From Virgisporangium ochraceum (GTDB lineage Bacteria; Actinomycetota; Actinomycetes; Mycobacteriales; Micromonosporaceae), in the NCBI RefSeq assembly GCF_016863655.1, contig NZ_BOPH01000006.1, positions 1-64,000 on the forward strand: DNA of 64,000 nucleotides. The letters run 5' to 3'. Shown here one piece after another: positions 41,813 to 49,841 of this stretch. The notes beneath the pieces were generated by a model, which was not told where the DNA came from, did not search any database, and worked only from the letters and a program-made list of their open reading frames with translations. How positions within the stretch are numbered: the stretch's first letter is position 1; every line of letters starts with the position of its first letter. The translations under genes and the position numbers were made by a program.

Positions 41813-43081
41813 CGCGACGAAGCTGCGTTCACCCGCCCCCGTGTAGACCTGCCGCGGGCGGCCGATCTTCGTGTCGGGGTCCTGGATCATCTCGCGCCAC
41901 TGCGCGATCCACCCGGGCAGCCGGCCCAGGGCGAACAGCACGGTGAACATCTTCGTGGGGAAGCCCATCGCCTTGTAGATGAGCCCGGTGTAGAAGTCGA
42001 CGTTCGGGTACAGCTTGCGCGATACGAAGAAGTCGTCGGCGAGCGCGATCTCCTCGAGTTTCATCGCCACGTCGAGCAGCGGATCGGGCTCCGGCATGCG
42101 GGCGATGACGTCCTGGGCGGCCTTCTTCACGATCGCCGCCCGCGGGTCGTAGTTCTTGTAGACCCGGTGGCCGAATCCCATCAGCCGGACGCCGGCCTCC
42201 TTGTTCTTCACCTTGTCGACGAAGGTGTCGACGTTGCCACCGTCGTCGCAGATCTGCTGGAGCATCTCCAGCACCGCCTGGTTCGCCCCGCCGTGGAGCG
42301 GACCGAACAGGGCGTTCACCCCGGCGGAGACCGACGCGAACAGGTTGGCCTGGCTCGAGCCGACCAGCCGCACCGTCGACGTGGAGCAGTTCTGCTCGTG
42401 GTCGGCGTGCAGCACGAACAGCATGTCGAGCACCTTGGCGATCACCGGGTCGACCTCGTACGGCATGGCCGGCACGCCGAACGTCATGCGCAGGAAGTTC
42501 TCGACGTATCCGAGCGAGTTGTCCGGGTACAGGAACGGCTGTCCGATCGACTTCTTGTACGCGTACGACGCGATCGTGGGCACCTTGGCCAGCAGGCGGA
42601 CGGTGGAGATCTCCACCTGGTCACGGTCGAACGGGTTCAGGCTGTCCTGGTAGAACGTCGACAGCGCGCTCACCGCCGACGACAGCACCGGCATGGGGTG
42701 GGCGTCGCTCGGGAAACCGGCGAAGAACCCCTTCATCTCCTCGTGCAGCATCGTGTGCCGCCGCACCTTGTCGCTGAACGCCTCGAGCTCGGCCGCCGTC
42801 GGCAGCTCACCGTAGATGAGCAGGTAGGTGACCTCGAGGAACGACGCGTTCTCCGCCAACTGGTCGATCGGGTAGCCCCGGTAGCGCAGGATGCCGGCGT
42901 CACCGTCGATGTACGTGATGTCGGACCGGCACGACGCGGTGTTCACAAAGCCCGGGTCATATGTGACCGAACCGGTCTCTTTGAGCAGTTTGGTGATCTC
43001 GATACCGGCCGGGCCTTCTTCCGCCTCGTGGACGGAGAGAGCAAGCGTTCCGCCCGGGTGTTCCAGGCTGAAGTCGGTCAT
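41798..43081 (-). CDS. gltA: Citrate synthase, type II hexameric-like
   Basis: 427 residues. Catalytic histidines in FGPLHGGANQAV and [15 protein letters not shown], and the aspartate in LYPNVDFYTGLIY, are all present; the N-terminal small domain (YDPGFVNTASCRSDITYIDGDAGILRYRGYPI) is complete. It forms citrate from oxaloacetate and acetyl-CoA. It starts at ATG 43081 with GGAGCG upstream. A second citrate synthase gene occurs at 57.7 kb. Confidence 0.96.
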   Translation of the reverse strand: MTDFSLEHPGGTLALSVHEAEEGPAGIEITKLLKETGSVTYDPGFVNTASCRSDITYIDGDAGILRYRGYPIDQLAENASFLEVTYLLIYGELPTAAELEAFSDKVRRHTMLHEEMKGFFAGFPSDAHPMPVLSSAVSALSTFYQDSLNPFDRDQVEISTVRLLAKVPTIASYAYKKSIGQPFLYPDNSLGYVENFLRMTFGVPAMPYEVDPVIAKVLDMLFVLHADHEQNCSTSTVRLVGSSQANLFASVSAGVNALFGPLHGGANQAVLEMLQQICDDGGNVDTFVDKVKNKEAGVRLMGFGHRVYKNYDPRAAIVKKAAQDVIARMPEPDPLLDVAMKLEEIALADDFFVSRKLYPNVDFYTGLIYKAMGFPTKMFTVLFALGRLPGWIAQWREMIQDPDTKIGRPRQVYTGAGERSFVAMDKR

Positions 43082-43163
43082 GAGAGGCGCTCCGTTCGGA
43101 TGTAGCTGGCGGGCCTAACGTCCATTGTCACCCGCACGACTGATTGCCACACCGGCAGGCACC

Positions 43164-43808
43164 ATGGGACGGGTGCACTTCCGCCCGATCACCCCCGCGG
43201 CCCTGTCCGAGGCGCTCGCCGACGACCTCGCCGCACGCGGTCCCGACGGGTACCTGAGCGTGGCCGTCGACGGACCGCCACCGGCGCGACCGGACCGGCT
43301 GGCGACGAGCCTCGTCGATCCGCTCCGGGCCCGCGGCAGGGCCGCTCTGACGGTCGCGACCAGCGGTTTCCTGCGTCCGGCGTCGATCCGGTTCGAGCGC
43401 GGACGCACGAACCCGGACTCGTTCTACGAGAACTGGTTCGACCTACCGGCGCTCGCCCGGGAGGTGCTCGGGGAACTGGGGACCACCGGCCGGGTGCTGC
43501 CGGACCTGTGGGACCCGGCGACCGACCGGGCCACCCGCAGCCCGTACGTCGACCTGCCGCCGGGCGGGGTGCTGCTGCTCCACGGTCCCCTCCTCCTCGG
43601 CACGGGGTTGGCCGTCGACTACACCGTCCACCTGCTCATGACCCCGGCGGCGCTGGAGCGGCGCACGGAGCCCGCCGACCGGTGGACGCTGCCCGCCTAC
43701 GACCGGTACGCCGACGAGGTGAGCCCGGCCGACTGGGCCGACGTGGTGGTCAGGTCCGACGACCCGGACCATCCCGCGATTTCCATGATCGGGTCAATGC
43801 GTTCATGA
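43164..43808 (+). CDS. Uridine kinase-like protein with altered P-loop
   Basis: 214 residues. It matches the actinomycete uridine kinase-like family along its length: FLRPASIRFERGRTNPDSFYENWFD, LPDLWDPATDRATRSPYVDLPPGGVLLLHGPLLLG, and WTLPAYDRY. The expected GxxxxGK(S/T) loop near residue 40 reads VDGPPPARPDR, without the lysine. ATP binding in the usual way is therefore doubtful. Divergent from gltA; ATG 43164 and GTG 43173 are both possible starts. Confidence 0.75.
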   Translation: MGRVHFRPITPAALSEALADDLAARGPDGYLSVAVDGPPPARPDRLATSLVDPLRARGRAALTVATSGFLRPASIRFERGRTNPDSFYENWFDLPALAREVLGELGTTGRVLPDLWDPATDRATRSPYVDLPPGGVLLLHGPLLLGTGLAVDYTVHLLMTPAALERRTEPADRWTLPAYDRYADEVSPADWADVVVRSDDPDHPAISMIGSMRS

Positions 43809-43815
43809 TGTCGCG

Positions 43816-44487
43816 GTGACGCGTACAACCGCGGTTTACGGGACCCGTCGCCGTGGGCCGCACGCCCTCGTTCTCGTCGCGCTGGCCGTGCTGCTCGTCG
43901 GCGTGCTGACCGGCATCGCGCTGGCGTTCCAGGCCATGAACGACGCCGAACCCGTCGGCTCGGCGCGGGCCGCCGCCAGCGCGCCACCCAGCGCCGCACC
44001 GGTGTCGAGCCGGCCGGTGCCGAGCAGCGCGCCGCCCAGCAGCGCACCACCGTCGAGCGCTCCCCCGCAGCCGCAGCAGTTCGGCGCGGTACGCAACCAG
44101 GCCACGAACCTCTGCCTGGACCTGCAGCCCGACCAACCGGGCGCCGGCGGACTGCTGCTGATGCTCCCGTGCGCGGCGGGCGCCCCGAACCAGCGGTGGC
44201 AGCGCACGCCCACCGGGATGATGGTCAACGGCGCCACCGGCCTGTGCCTCACCGTCGCCGGTGCCGCCGCGGAGGACCGCGCCCGGGTGCAGCAGGAGCC
44301 CTGCGGCGACGCGCCCCACCAGCACTGGACGATGTTCATGGACGCCGACGGCACGGTGACCTTCGGCGCGCAGCACAGCAGCCGCTGCCTCGACGTGCAG
44401 GACAACAACCCGGCACCCGGAACGCCGGTGCAGCAGTACGTCTGCAACGGCACCTCGGCCCAGCGCTGGGTCCTCCAGCCGGCCTGA
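43816..44487 (+). CDS. RICIN-type beta-trefoil lectin domain protein, membrane-anchored
   Basis: 223 residues. One N-terminal membrane helix (LVLVALAVLLVGVLTGIALAF), a Ser/Pro/Ala-rich stalk with SSAPP repeats (about 50-85), and a ricin B-type trefoil with NLCLDLQP, GLCLTVAG and SRCLDVQDNN plus QRW repeats. It probably displays a carbohydrate-binding domain outside the cell. Starts 8 nt after the preceding gene. Confidence 0.85.
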   Translation: MTRTTAVYGTRRRGPHALVLVALAVLLVGVLTGIALAFQAMNDAEPVGSARAAASAPPSAAPVSSRPVPSSAPPSSAPPSSAPPQPQQFGAVRNQATNLCLDLQPDQPGAGGLLLMLPCAAGAPNQRWQRTPTGMMVNGATGLCLTVAGAAAEDRARVQQEPCGDAPHQHWTMFMDADGTVTFGAQHSSRCLDVQDNNPAPGTPVQQYVCNGTSAQRWVLQPA

Positions 44488-44489
44488 TG

Positions 44490-44505
44490 TGTCGCCCAGG
44501 CGACA
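44490..44505. promoter_or_regulatory. 16-bp palindrome TGTCGCC-CA-GGCGACA
   Basis: Perfect 7-bp arms around 2 nt, directly after the RICIN gene stop and about 95 nt before the lipoprotein gene. The loop is too short for a stable RNA hairpin, which favours a protein-binding operator for the downstream gene. Confidence 0.4.
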
Positions 44506-44599
44506 GAGTATGCGCAGGTCACGTGGCACGAAGCCGTGATCAGTCGCCGCCGCGGAACCCATAACGTCTTTCGCAACGAGGAACAACGCGGAGGCGGAA

Positions 44600-45187
44600 A
44601 TGAGCAAGGCGGTTCGGGTCGGCGCGGTGGCGCTGGGAGGTCTGGTCGCTGTCCTGTCGATGACGGGCTGCGATGTCTCCTTCGGGAACAAGAAGGCCGA
44701 CGCCCCGTCGGTGCCGACTCCGGTGGCGGCATCCGCCTCGGCGTCGGAGTCGGCCGACGCCGGCAAGAAGGGTGGCCCGACCAAGAGCGCGAGCGCCAGC
44801 GCGCCGGGTAGCAAGACCGGCAACGGCAACGGCAACGGCGGCCACAACGGCGGCGGCGCGCAGATCGTCAGCTTCGAGATCGTGCAGCAGCCGCGCTGCG
44901 CCAGCGGCACCACGGCCTACGAGACCCCGGCCGTCCCGCTGAAGATCAAGTGGAAGGTCACCGGCGCCACCGGCGTCGCGCTGTCGGTCGACGACCCGCA
45001 CCGGGTCGGCTCGTACGGCACGTACGGCCCCGAGGAGACGATGGAGTTCACGTTCAGCTGCGGCGGCGCCGTCGGCTCGACCGAGACCCACAAGTACACG
45101 ATCTACACGACCGGCGGCTCGGGTGAGCCGAAGTCGAAGACCCTCACCGTCTCCACCAAGGTCCTGGAGAAGGGCACCAAGGTCTGA
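44600..45187 (+). CDS. Secreted lipoprotein of unknown function
   Basis: 195 residues. A lipobox LSMTGC follows a short signal segment (cysteine near residue 24). A long low-complexity Ser/Ala/Lys linker and a GNGNGNGGHNGGG stretch lead to a beta-rich domain (IVSFEIVQQPRCASGTT...VALSVDDP...FTFSCGG) with two cysteines that could pair. GGAGG at 44590-44594 fixes ATG 44600. Confidence 0.8.
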   Translation: MSKAVRVGAVALGGLVAVLSMTGCDVSFGNKKADAPSVPTPVAASASASESADAGKKGGPTKSASASAPGSKTGNGNGNGGHNGGGAQIVSFEIVQQPRCASGTTAYETPAVPLKIKWKVTGATGVALSVDDPHRVGSYGTYGPEETMEFTFSCGGAVGSTETHKYTIYTTGGSGEPKSKTLTVSTKVLEKGTKV

Positions 45188-45233
45188 GGTACCGCTGAAG
45201 GCACCACGGTTGAGAGCACCACCACATAGAAGT

Positions 45234-45269
45234 GAGCAGGCCGGTCCCCCGTCAGGGACCGGCCTGCTC
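45234..45269. terminator. Perfect 15-bp hairpin between convergent genes
   Basis: Arms 45234-45248 and 45255-45269 pair perfectly around a 6-nt loop. It follows the lipoprotein gene and overlaps the last codons of the convergent membrane-protein gene, so it can act on both strands. Confidence 0.8.
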
Positions 45270-45845
45270 CGCTTGTTCGTCGAGCCGGCGGCCGTGCTCG
45301 ACCAGCCACCGCGCCCGGTCGCCGTGCACCGTGTCGGCGGTGGCCTTGAGCACCCGCTCGACCGACCGCAGTTGCTCCACCAGCTCCTGCTCGGCGCTGC
45401 GGCCGGTGCCCGGCAGCTGGCGGCGGCCGGCGTACCAGCGCGGCAGGTTCAGGTACGCCTCGAACGAGGCCGGCAGGTCGGTGCGCACGGCCGAGTCGAC
45501 GGCCAGCCACGCGTCGGGATGCGCGGCCAGTTCAGCGGGACGCGCGAGCAGCCCGTCGACCAGCACCTCGATGCGGCGCAGCCGCACCAGCACCAGCGTC
45601 GGCACCTTCTCCTTGCGCGCCCGGCGGACCAGCCGGTCGAACGCCGCCCTCAGGTCCTGCGGACCGGTGCCGACCAGCCGGACCCGCTGACCGGGCGTCA
45701 CCACCACACCCAGCAGGTACAGCCCGACCATCACCAGCGGCCAGAACCGACCGGCGACCCCGACGAGGTGCAGCCCGAGCCCGACCAGCGCCAGCGCGCA
45801 CCCGACGAGGTTCCGGTTCGAGACCAGATATCTACTGATAGCCAC
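45252..45845 (-). CDS. Unknown membrane protein, last gene of an envelope operon
   Basis: 197 residues with two membrane helices at about 12-50 and a cytosolic helical domain (DLRAAFDRLVRRARKEKVPTLVLVRLRRIEVLVDGLLARPAEL). No family recognised. It overlaps the end of the vWA gene by 14 bp. Confidence 0.7.
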   Translation of the reverse strand: MAISRYLVSNRNLVGCALALVGLGLHLVGVAGRFWPLVMVGLYLLGVVVTPGQRVRLVGTGPQDLRAAFDRLVRRARKEKVPTLVLVRLRRIEVLVDGLLARPAELAAHPDAWLAVDSAVRTDLPASFEAYLNLPRWYAGRRQLPGTGRSAEQELVEQLRSVERVLKATADTVHGDRARWLVEHGRRLDEQAEQAGP

Positions 45846-47418
45846 GGATCTCCTTGAACACGTCCTGCAGCGACCCGCTGCGACCGTCGAACACCCGCCC
45901 GCCGGTCATCCGCGCGACCTCGTCCATCTCCGCGACCACCGACTCGCCGAACAGCACGGGAAAGACCGGGATCGGCGACCCGCCCACCACCGACCGGAAG
46001 GCCTCCAGGTCGCGCCCCGTCGTACGGACCCCGTCGGTGAGCAGCACGATCGTGGTGAACCGCGACGGGTCGGCCGCGATCAGCTTCCGCGCCTCGGCGT
46101 AGGCGGTCGCCAGTCCCTCGTAGATGGCCGTGTCGCCGCCGACCTTCAGCGCCTCGACCGCGGCGCGGATCCGGGCGAGCTCCGCCTCCGGACCTTCCGC
46201 GGGCACGTCGTACCGCTGCACCGCCATCGGCCGGGTGCTGAACGGCACCAGCAGCACCTGCTCGCGGTTGGCGAACCGGGAGAACCGGCCGGAGAGGCTG
46301 GTGTCGGCGCCGGTCAGCGCGGTCATCGCGGCCTTCAGCTTCGCGATGCGCTCACCGGCCATCGATCCGGAGAGGTCGAGGACGTACAGCGTGCGGGGCG
46401 CCCGCCGGAGGTTGTTCAGGTACGCGGCGATCAGCGCGTCGGCGATGTCGAGCCGCACCGGGAACGGCAGTTCCACGAGGGGACCCACGAACCGGTCGGC
46501 CGGTGCCGCGGCGGCCACCACCGGCCGGCGGTTGGTGCGCTCGACGATCCCGCGCTGCACGTCGTCGGTGCGCAGGTAGTCGACGACCCGCTGGTACCGG
46601 TCGCGGACCTCGGTGGAAACGCCGGCCAGCAGCGTCAGCGGGTAGTCGGCGGTGACGACGCCGTCGCTCGGGTGCACGAGCGTGATGTCGGCCCCCTTCG
46701 CCTTCATCGACAGCAGCACGGACTCGTAGTTGATCAGCCCGGAGACGTCGGTGCGTCGCGTGAACGCGTCGGCCAGCCACCCCGAGGAGCCGGCCGTGAG
46801 CGCCTGTCCCTTGAAGAACGCGGCCAGCCGCGGACCCACCTCGCGCACCTGGTCGCCGGTGATCGCCGAACCCGCGTCCGCCAAGGCGGAGGCCGCGGCC
46901 ACCAGCGCCGAGAACCCCGAGTTGGACGCGGCGGGGTTGGTCATCCCGTACGTGAACCGGCCCGCGGCACCCGCCTCGGCGATCTCCTTCCAGGTCGGGC
47001 GGCGCGTGTCCCAGCCCAGCTCGGCCGCCTGCGCCGTACGCACCCCGAGCACCACCGGTGACGCCATCACCTTGGTCTGCGTGGAGGTCCTGCCGACGGC
47101 GTCGCCGTGCAGCTCCAGGTACCGGTTCGACGAGAACCAGATCGCGTCGGCCTCCTTGGCCGCGGCTCCCGTGTAGACGCGCTCGACGCCGTCGAGGGTG
47201 CCGGTGTAGGTCAGCTCCAGCGACACCCCGGTGGCCCGCTGGATCTCGCCGAGCATCGGTTCGAGGTCCTGCAGCTCACTGCCGGCGAGGACGCGCAGGG
47301 TGCCGGCCGGCCCCGCGGCCGCGCGTCCCGGGTCACCCTGCTTCGGAACCTCCGGCTCCGACGTGCACGCGCCGACGGCCAGGACCACGACGGCGGCCAG
47401 CGCTACCAGCTTCCTCAT
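45832..47418 (-). CDS. Lipoprotein with solute-binding and von Willebrand A domains
   Basis: 528 residues. A signal peptide with lipobox LAVGAC, a type II periplasmic binding-like domain (TLRVLAGSELQDLEPMLGEIQRATGVSLELTYTG, then TNPAASNSGFSALVAA), and a vWA domain with the MIDAS DLSGSM motif and TIVLLTDGVRTTGRD. The fusion suggests metal-dependent protein binding tied to ligand capture at the cell surface. ATG 47418 overlaps the upstream stop by one base. Confidence 0.85.
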   Translation of the reverse strand: MRKLVALAAVVVLAVGACTSEPEVPKQGDPGRAAAGPAGTLRVLAGSELQDLEPMLGEIQRATGVSLELTYTGTLDGVERVYTGAAAKEADAIWFSSNRYLELHGDAVGRTSTQTKVMASPVVLGVRTAQAAELGWDTRRPTWKEIAEAGAAGRFTYGMTNPAASNSGFSALVAAASALADAGSAITGDQVREVGPRLAAFFKGQALTAGSSGWLADAFTRRTDVSGLINYESVLLSMKAKGADITLVHPSDGVVTADYPLTLLAGVSTEVRDRYQRVVDYLRTDDVQRGIVERTNRRPVVAAAAPADRFVGPLVELPFPVRLDIADALIAAYLNNLRRAPRTLYVLDLSGSMAGERIAKLKAAMTALTGADTSLSGRFSRFANREQVLLVPFSTRPMAVQRYDVPAEGPEAELARIRAAVEALKVGGDTAIYEGLATAYAEARKLIAADPSRFTTIVLLTDGVRTTGRDLEAFRSVVGGSPIPVFPVLFGESVVAEMDEVARMTGGRVFDGRSGSLQDVFKEIRGYQ

Positions 47419-48515
47419 CACTTGTACCGCCTCGCGATCTCGTCGAGCATGGCCTCCTGCATCTCGAACGCCGGTGGATCGACGCTGTTGGGCACCGTGT
47501 CGGGCGCCTTCTCCCCCACCACGGCGCTGAACGCCGTCGTGCGGAACCCGTGCTTCGCGGCCAGCCGCTGCAGCTCCGGGTCCTCGGTGAGCAACCGGCC
47601 CAGCCGGTCGCCGCCGTCGGTGAGCGGCACGAGCGTGTGCTTCGACAGCACCGTCGGCGACGGGTAGATCAGCTCCGAGTCGGGCCGCACGCCGCCCTTG
47701 AGCAGGCGGCCCACGTACTGCGCCTCGTAGACCCACACCAGCGGCTTGAAGTTGAGCCCGGTGGCGAGGTAGCTCTCCCACGGGCCCTCGGTGCTCGTCT
47801 CCAGGTAGCCCTGCGCCAGGAACAGGCCCACGACCCGTTCCAGTACCCGTGCCAGCTGGGCCTGGTCGCGCACCACGTTCTGGTCGTTGAGGACGTACGA
47901 GACGACCGCCGCGAACATCGCCGCCGAGTTGGAGTCGCGCGGATGGGTGGTCGTGATCGCCACCACCTGGCTGGCCGGGTACGCCGTGTTGTTCGGGATC
48001 GCGTTCCAGCGCAGCTGGCGCCCGGCCGCCGCGACGAACGCCCGGACGTCCAGCACCCGGTAGGTGCCGTCGCGGCGGACCAGCCCCTGCGCCTCCAGCA
48101 CGTCGGCGACCGGTGTGAACGTGGCGACCGCCATGGGCGAGTAGAACGGCGACCACGACTTCTGGATGTTCTTCGTACGCTGGATCTTCTCCGCCGACGG
48201 CAGGCTCGACGGGAACGCGAAGTCGACCCCGGCGAGGTCCAGTTCGGCGATGCGCCGGGACCCCGCCTGGTCGACCGTCACCGTGAGCCCGTGCTTCGCC
48301 AACGCGCGGGCGAACTCGGGGTCGTCGAAGAGCGTGCGCTTCTCCGACCCGATCACGCCGCGGAGCTCGGTGAGCCCGGTGCCCGTGTCGGCCCCGCTCT
48401 CCGACTCGCGGCCGAAGTAGATCGCGGCGGCCACTCCACCGAGGAGGGCCACCGCGAGAAGGATGCTCAATGCTCGTCGCACGGCCTCACGGTGGCGCCC
48501 CTGCGGGGCGCCCAC
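47418..48515 (-). CDS. Membrane-anchored solute-binding-like protein
   Basis: 365 residues. An N-terminal helix (ALSILLAVALLGGVAAAIYFG) anchors a periplasmic-binding-like domain (GVIGSEKRTLFDDPEFARALAKHGLTVTVDQAGSRRIAEL...VAITTTHPRDSNSAAMFAA). The T-x-P-x-x-SNS element recurs in the next gene, so the two proteins are probably distant paralogues. A GTG at 48482 is a possible shorter start. No permease gene is nearby. Confidence 0.75.
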   Translation of the reverse strand: MGAPQGRHREAVRRALSILLAVALLGGVAAAIYFGRESESGADTGTGLTELRGVIGSEKRTLFDDPEFARALAKHGLTVTVDQAGSRRIAELDLAGVDFAFPSSLPSAEKIQRTKNIQKSWSPFYSPMAVATFTPVADVLEAQGLVRRDGTYRVLDVRAFVAAAGRQLRWNAIPNNTAYPASQVVAITTTHPRDSNSAAMFAAVVSYVLNDQNVVRDQAQLARVLERVVGLFLAQGYLETSTEGPWESYLATGLNFKPLVWVYEAQYVGRLLKGGVRPDSELIYPSPTVLSKHTLVPLTDGGDRLGRLLTEDPELQRLAAKHGFRTTAFSAVVGEKAPDTVPNSVDPPAFEMQEAMLDEIARRYK

Positions 48516-48591
48516 GGAAGACGTATCGAGAAGCCTCGACGAACTCCGGGTTAACCCCCGGGGTGCGTTAACTTGATCTTGCTAGGGGTCC

Positions 48592-49650
48592 TCAGAACAG
48601 GTCGCCGAGCGTCTTGACGATGTCGACGTAGAAGTTGCCGTCGATGCGCCTGAAGAGCGCGAAGTCGCGGTCGGGGTCGCCGAAGAAGGGACGCAGCGTC
48701 CAGGCGAGCTGGGTTCCCACGAAGCCGAACAGCAGGATCCACACGTACAGCAGGCCCATGCTGGCCTGCTTCTCCGGCGGCGCCGGCGAGCCCCACTCCT
48801 CCTGGAACATCCTGAGCCCTTCGGCCGGCCGGCCGTTCGGAGCCGGCGGCGCCATCGTCGCGACTGCTCCGGCGGGCACGAGCGCGGTGCCCGGGACGCC
48901 GCCGACCGGCACCGGCGGGCCGACGACCGGCATCGGGGCGCCGGCGACCGGTACGGGGGCGCCACCGACCGGCGCGGGCGGCCCGTCGACCGGCACCAGG
49001 CCCCCGGTCTCGCCGCCCTTCTCCTCGGCGGGCTTGTCGAGGGCCTTCTCCGCCGACTCGATCGCCTTGCGCTCCGATTCCTGTGCGGCCTCCTGCGCCG
49101 CCCGCTCGGCCAGCGCGGCCGCCTTCGCCGCCTCGGCCCGAGCCTTGTCGCGTGCCTCGTTGTGGCTGTTCAGCGACGCCATGCCCGCGGTGAGGAAGCG
49201 CAGGCCCACGATCGCCGCGAGCGTGAGGATCGCGACGTTCAGCAGCTTGTAGAACGAGTACTCGTTCGCCGTGATCAGGAAGAACAGGCTGATCGGCGCG
49301 AACGCGAACGCCAACATCGACATGACCGTGATCGCGACCATCACCAGCGCGAGCGCCTGCTTCACCTGCAGCCGGGCCCCGAAGACGAGGTTGAACAGGT
49401 AGAGCGTCGGCAGGCAGATCGCCAGCGTCACGAGGAACAGCAGCGGCAGCTTGATCGCGGAGATCGGCGCCTGCAGCAGCGCGGTGTCGCTGAACGAGCC
49501 GAGCACCGCCCCGTAGCAGGCGAGCGCGAGCGCGGAGCTGACGAGCATGTCGCGGATCAGCCGGCCGAGGTCACGCTCCTCGCCGATCTGGCGCCAGATG
49601 CTGTCACGGTCGCGGAGGATCCGTTCGATCACGAGCAGGCCCGAGGCCAT
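48592..49650 (-). CDS. Unknown multi-span membrane protein with coiled coil and Pro-rich linker
   Basis: 352 residues. Four to five membrane helices in the first half, a charged coiled coil (KARAEAAKAAALAERAAQEAAQESERKAIESAEKALDK), a Pro/Val/Gly linker with repeated PVGG-type units, and a final membrane helix near residue 300. First gene of the four-gene envelope run; ATG 49650 has GGGAG upstream. Function unknown. Confidence 0.7.
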   Translation of the reverse strand: MASGLLVIERILRDRDSIWRQIGEERDLGRLIRDMLVSSALALACYGAVLGSFSDTALLQAPISAIKLPLLFLVTLAICLPTLYLFNLVFGARLQVKQALALVMVAITVMSMLAFAFAPISLFFLITANEYSFYKLLNVAILTLAAIVGLRFLTAGMASLNSHNEARDKARAEAAKAAALAERAAQEAAQESERKAIESAEKALDKPAEEKGGETGGLVPVDGPPAPVGGAPVPVAGAPMPVVGPPVPVGGVPGTALVPAGAVATMAPPAPNGRPAEGLRMFQEEWGSPAPPEKQASMGLLYVWILLFGFVGTQLAWTLRPFFGDPDRDFALFRRIDGNFYVDIVKTLGDLF

Positions 49651-49728
49651 GGGCACTCCCGGTCGGTAGGTGGCGAGGGTCACACATTAAACGCCGTGGC
49701 GACCCCGGAAAGTTCGCAGCTGTGCTCT

Positions 49729-49841
49729 TTGCGCCCGCCTTCGCGGGCGCGGGCTCCGGGCCCGTTGGGGCGCCGCCTTCCCTCGTCGCTCGGTCGCTTC
49801 GCTCCCTCGCTCCTCAGTCCAGGCGCCGCCGGCCCGGAGCC
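49729..49841. terminator. Hairpin cluster between the envelope operon and the ABC ATPase gene
   Basis: GCGCCCGC-CTTC-GCGGGCGC (49729-49748) is a compact perfect stem with a stable tetraloop. It is followed by long-range arms GGCTCCGGGCC (49752-49762) and GGCCCGGAGCC (49831-49841). Between the long arms is a run of degenerate CGCTC/CTTCG units. The last arm reaches the stop codon of the ATPase gene. Transcription of the minus-strand ATPase gene could end here. Confidence 0.65.

Noticed and set aside
47058-48554. Long plus-strand frame opposite the solute-binding genes
   Set aside because: Antisense shadow; no ribosome site and no domain.
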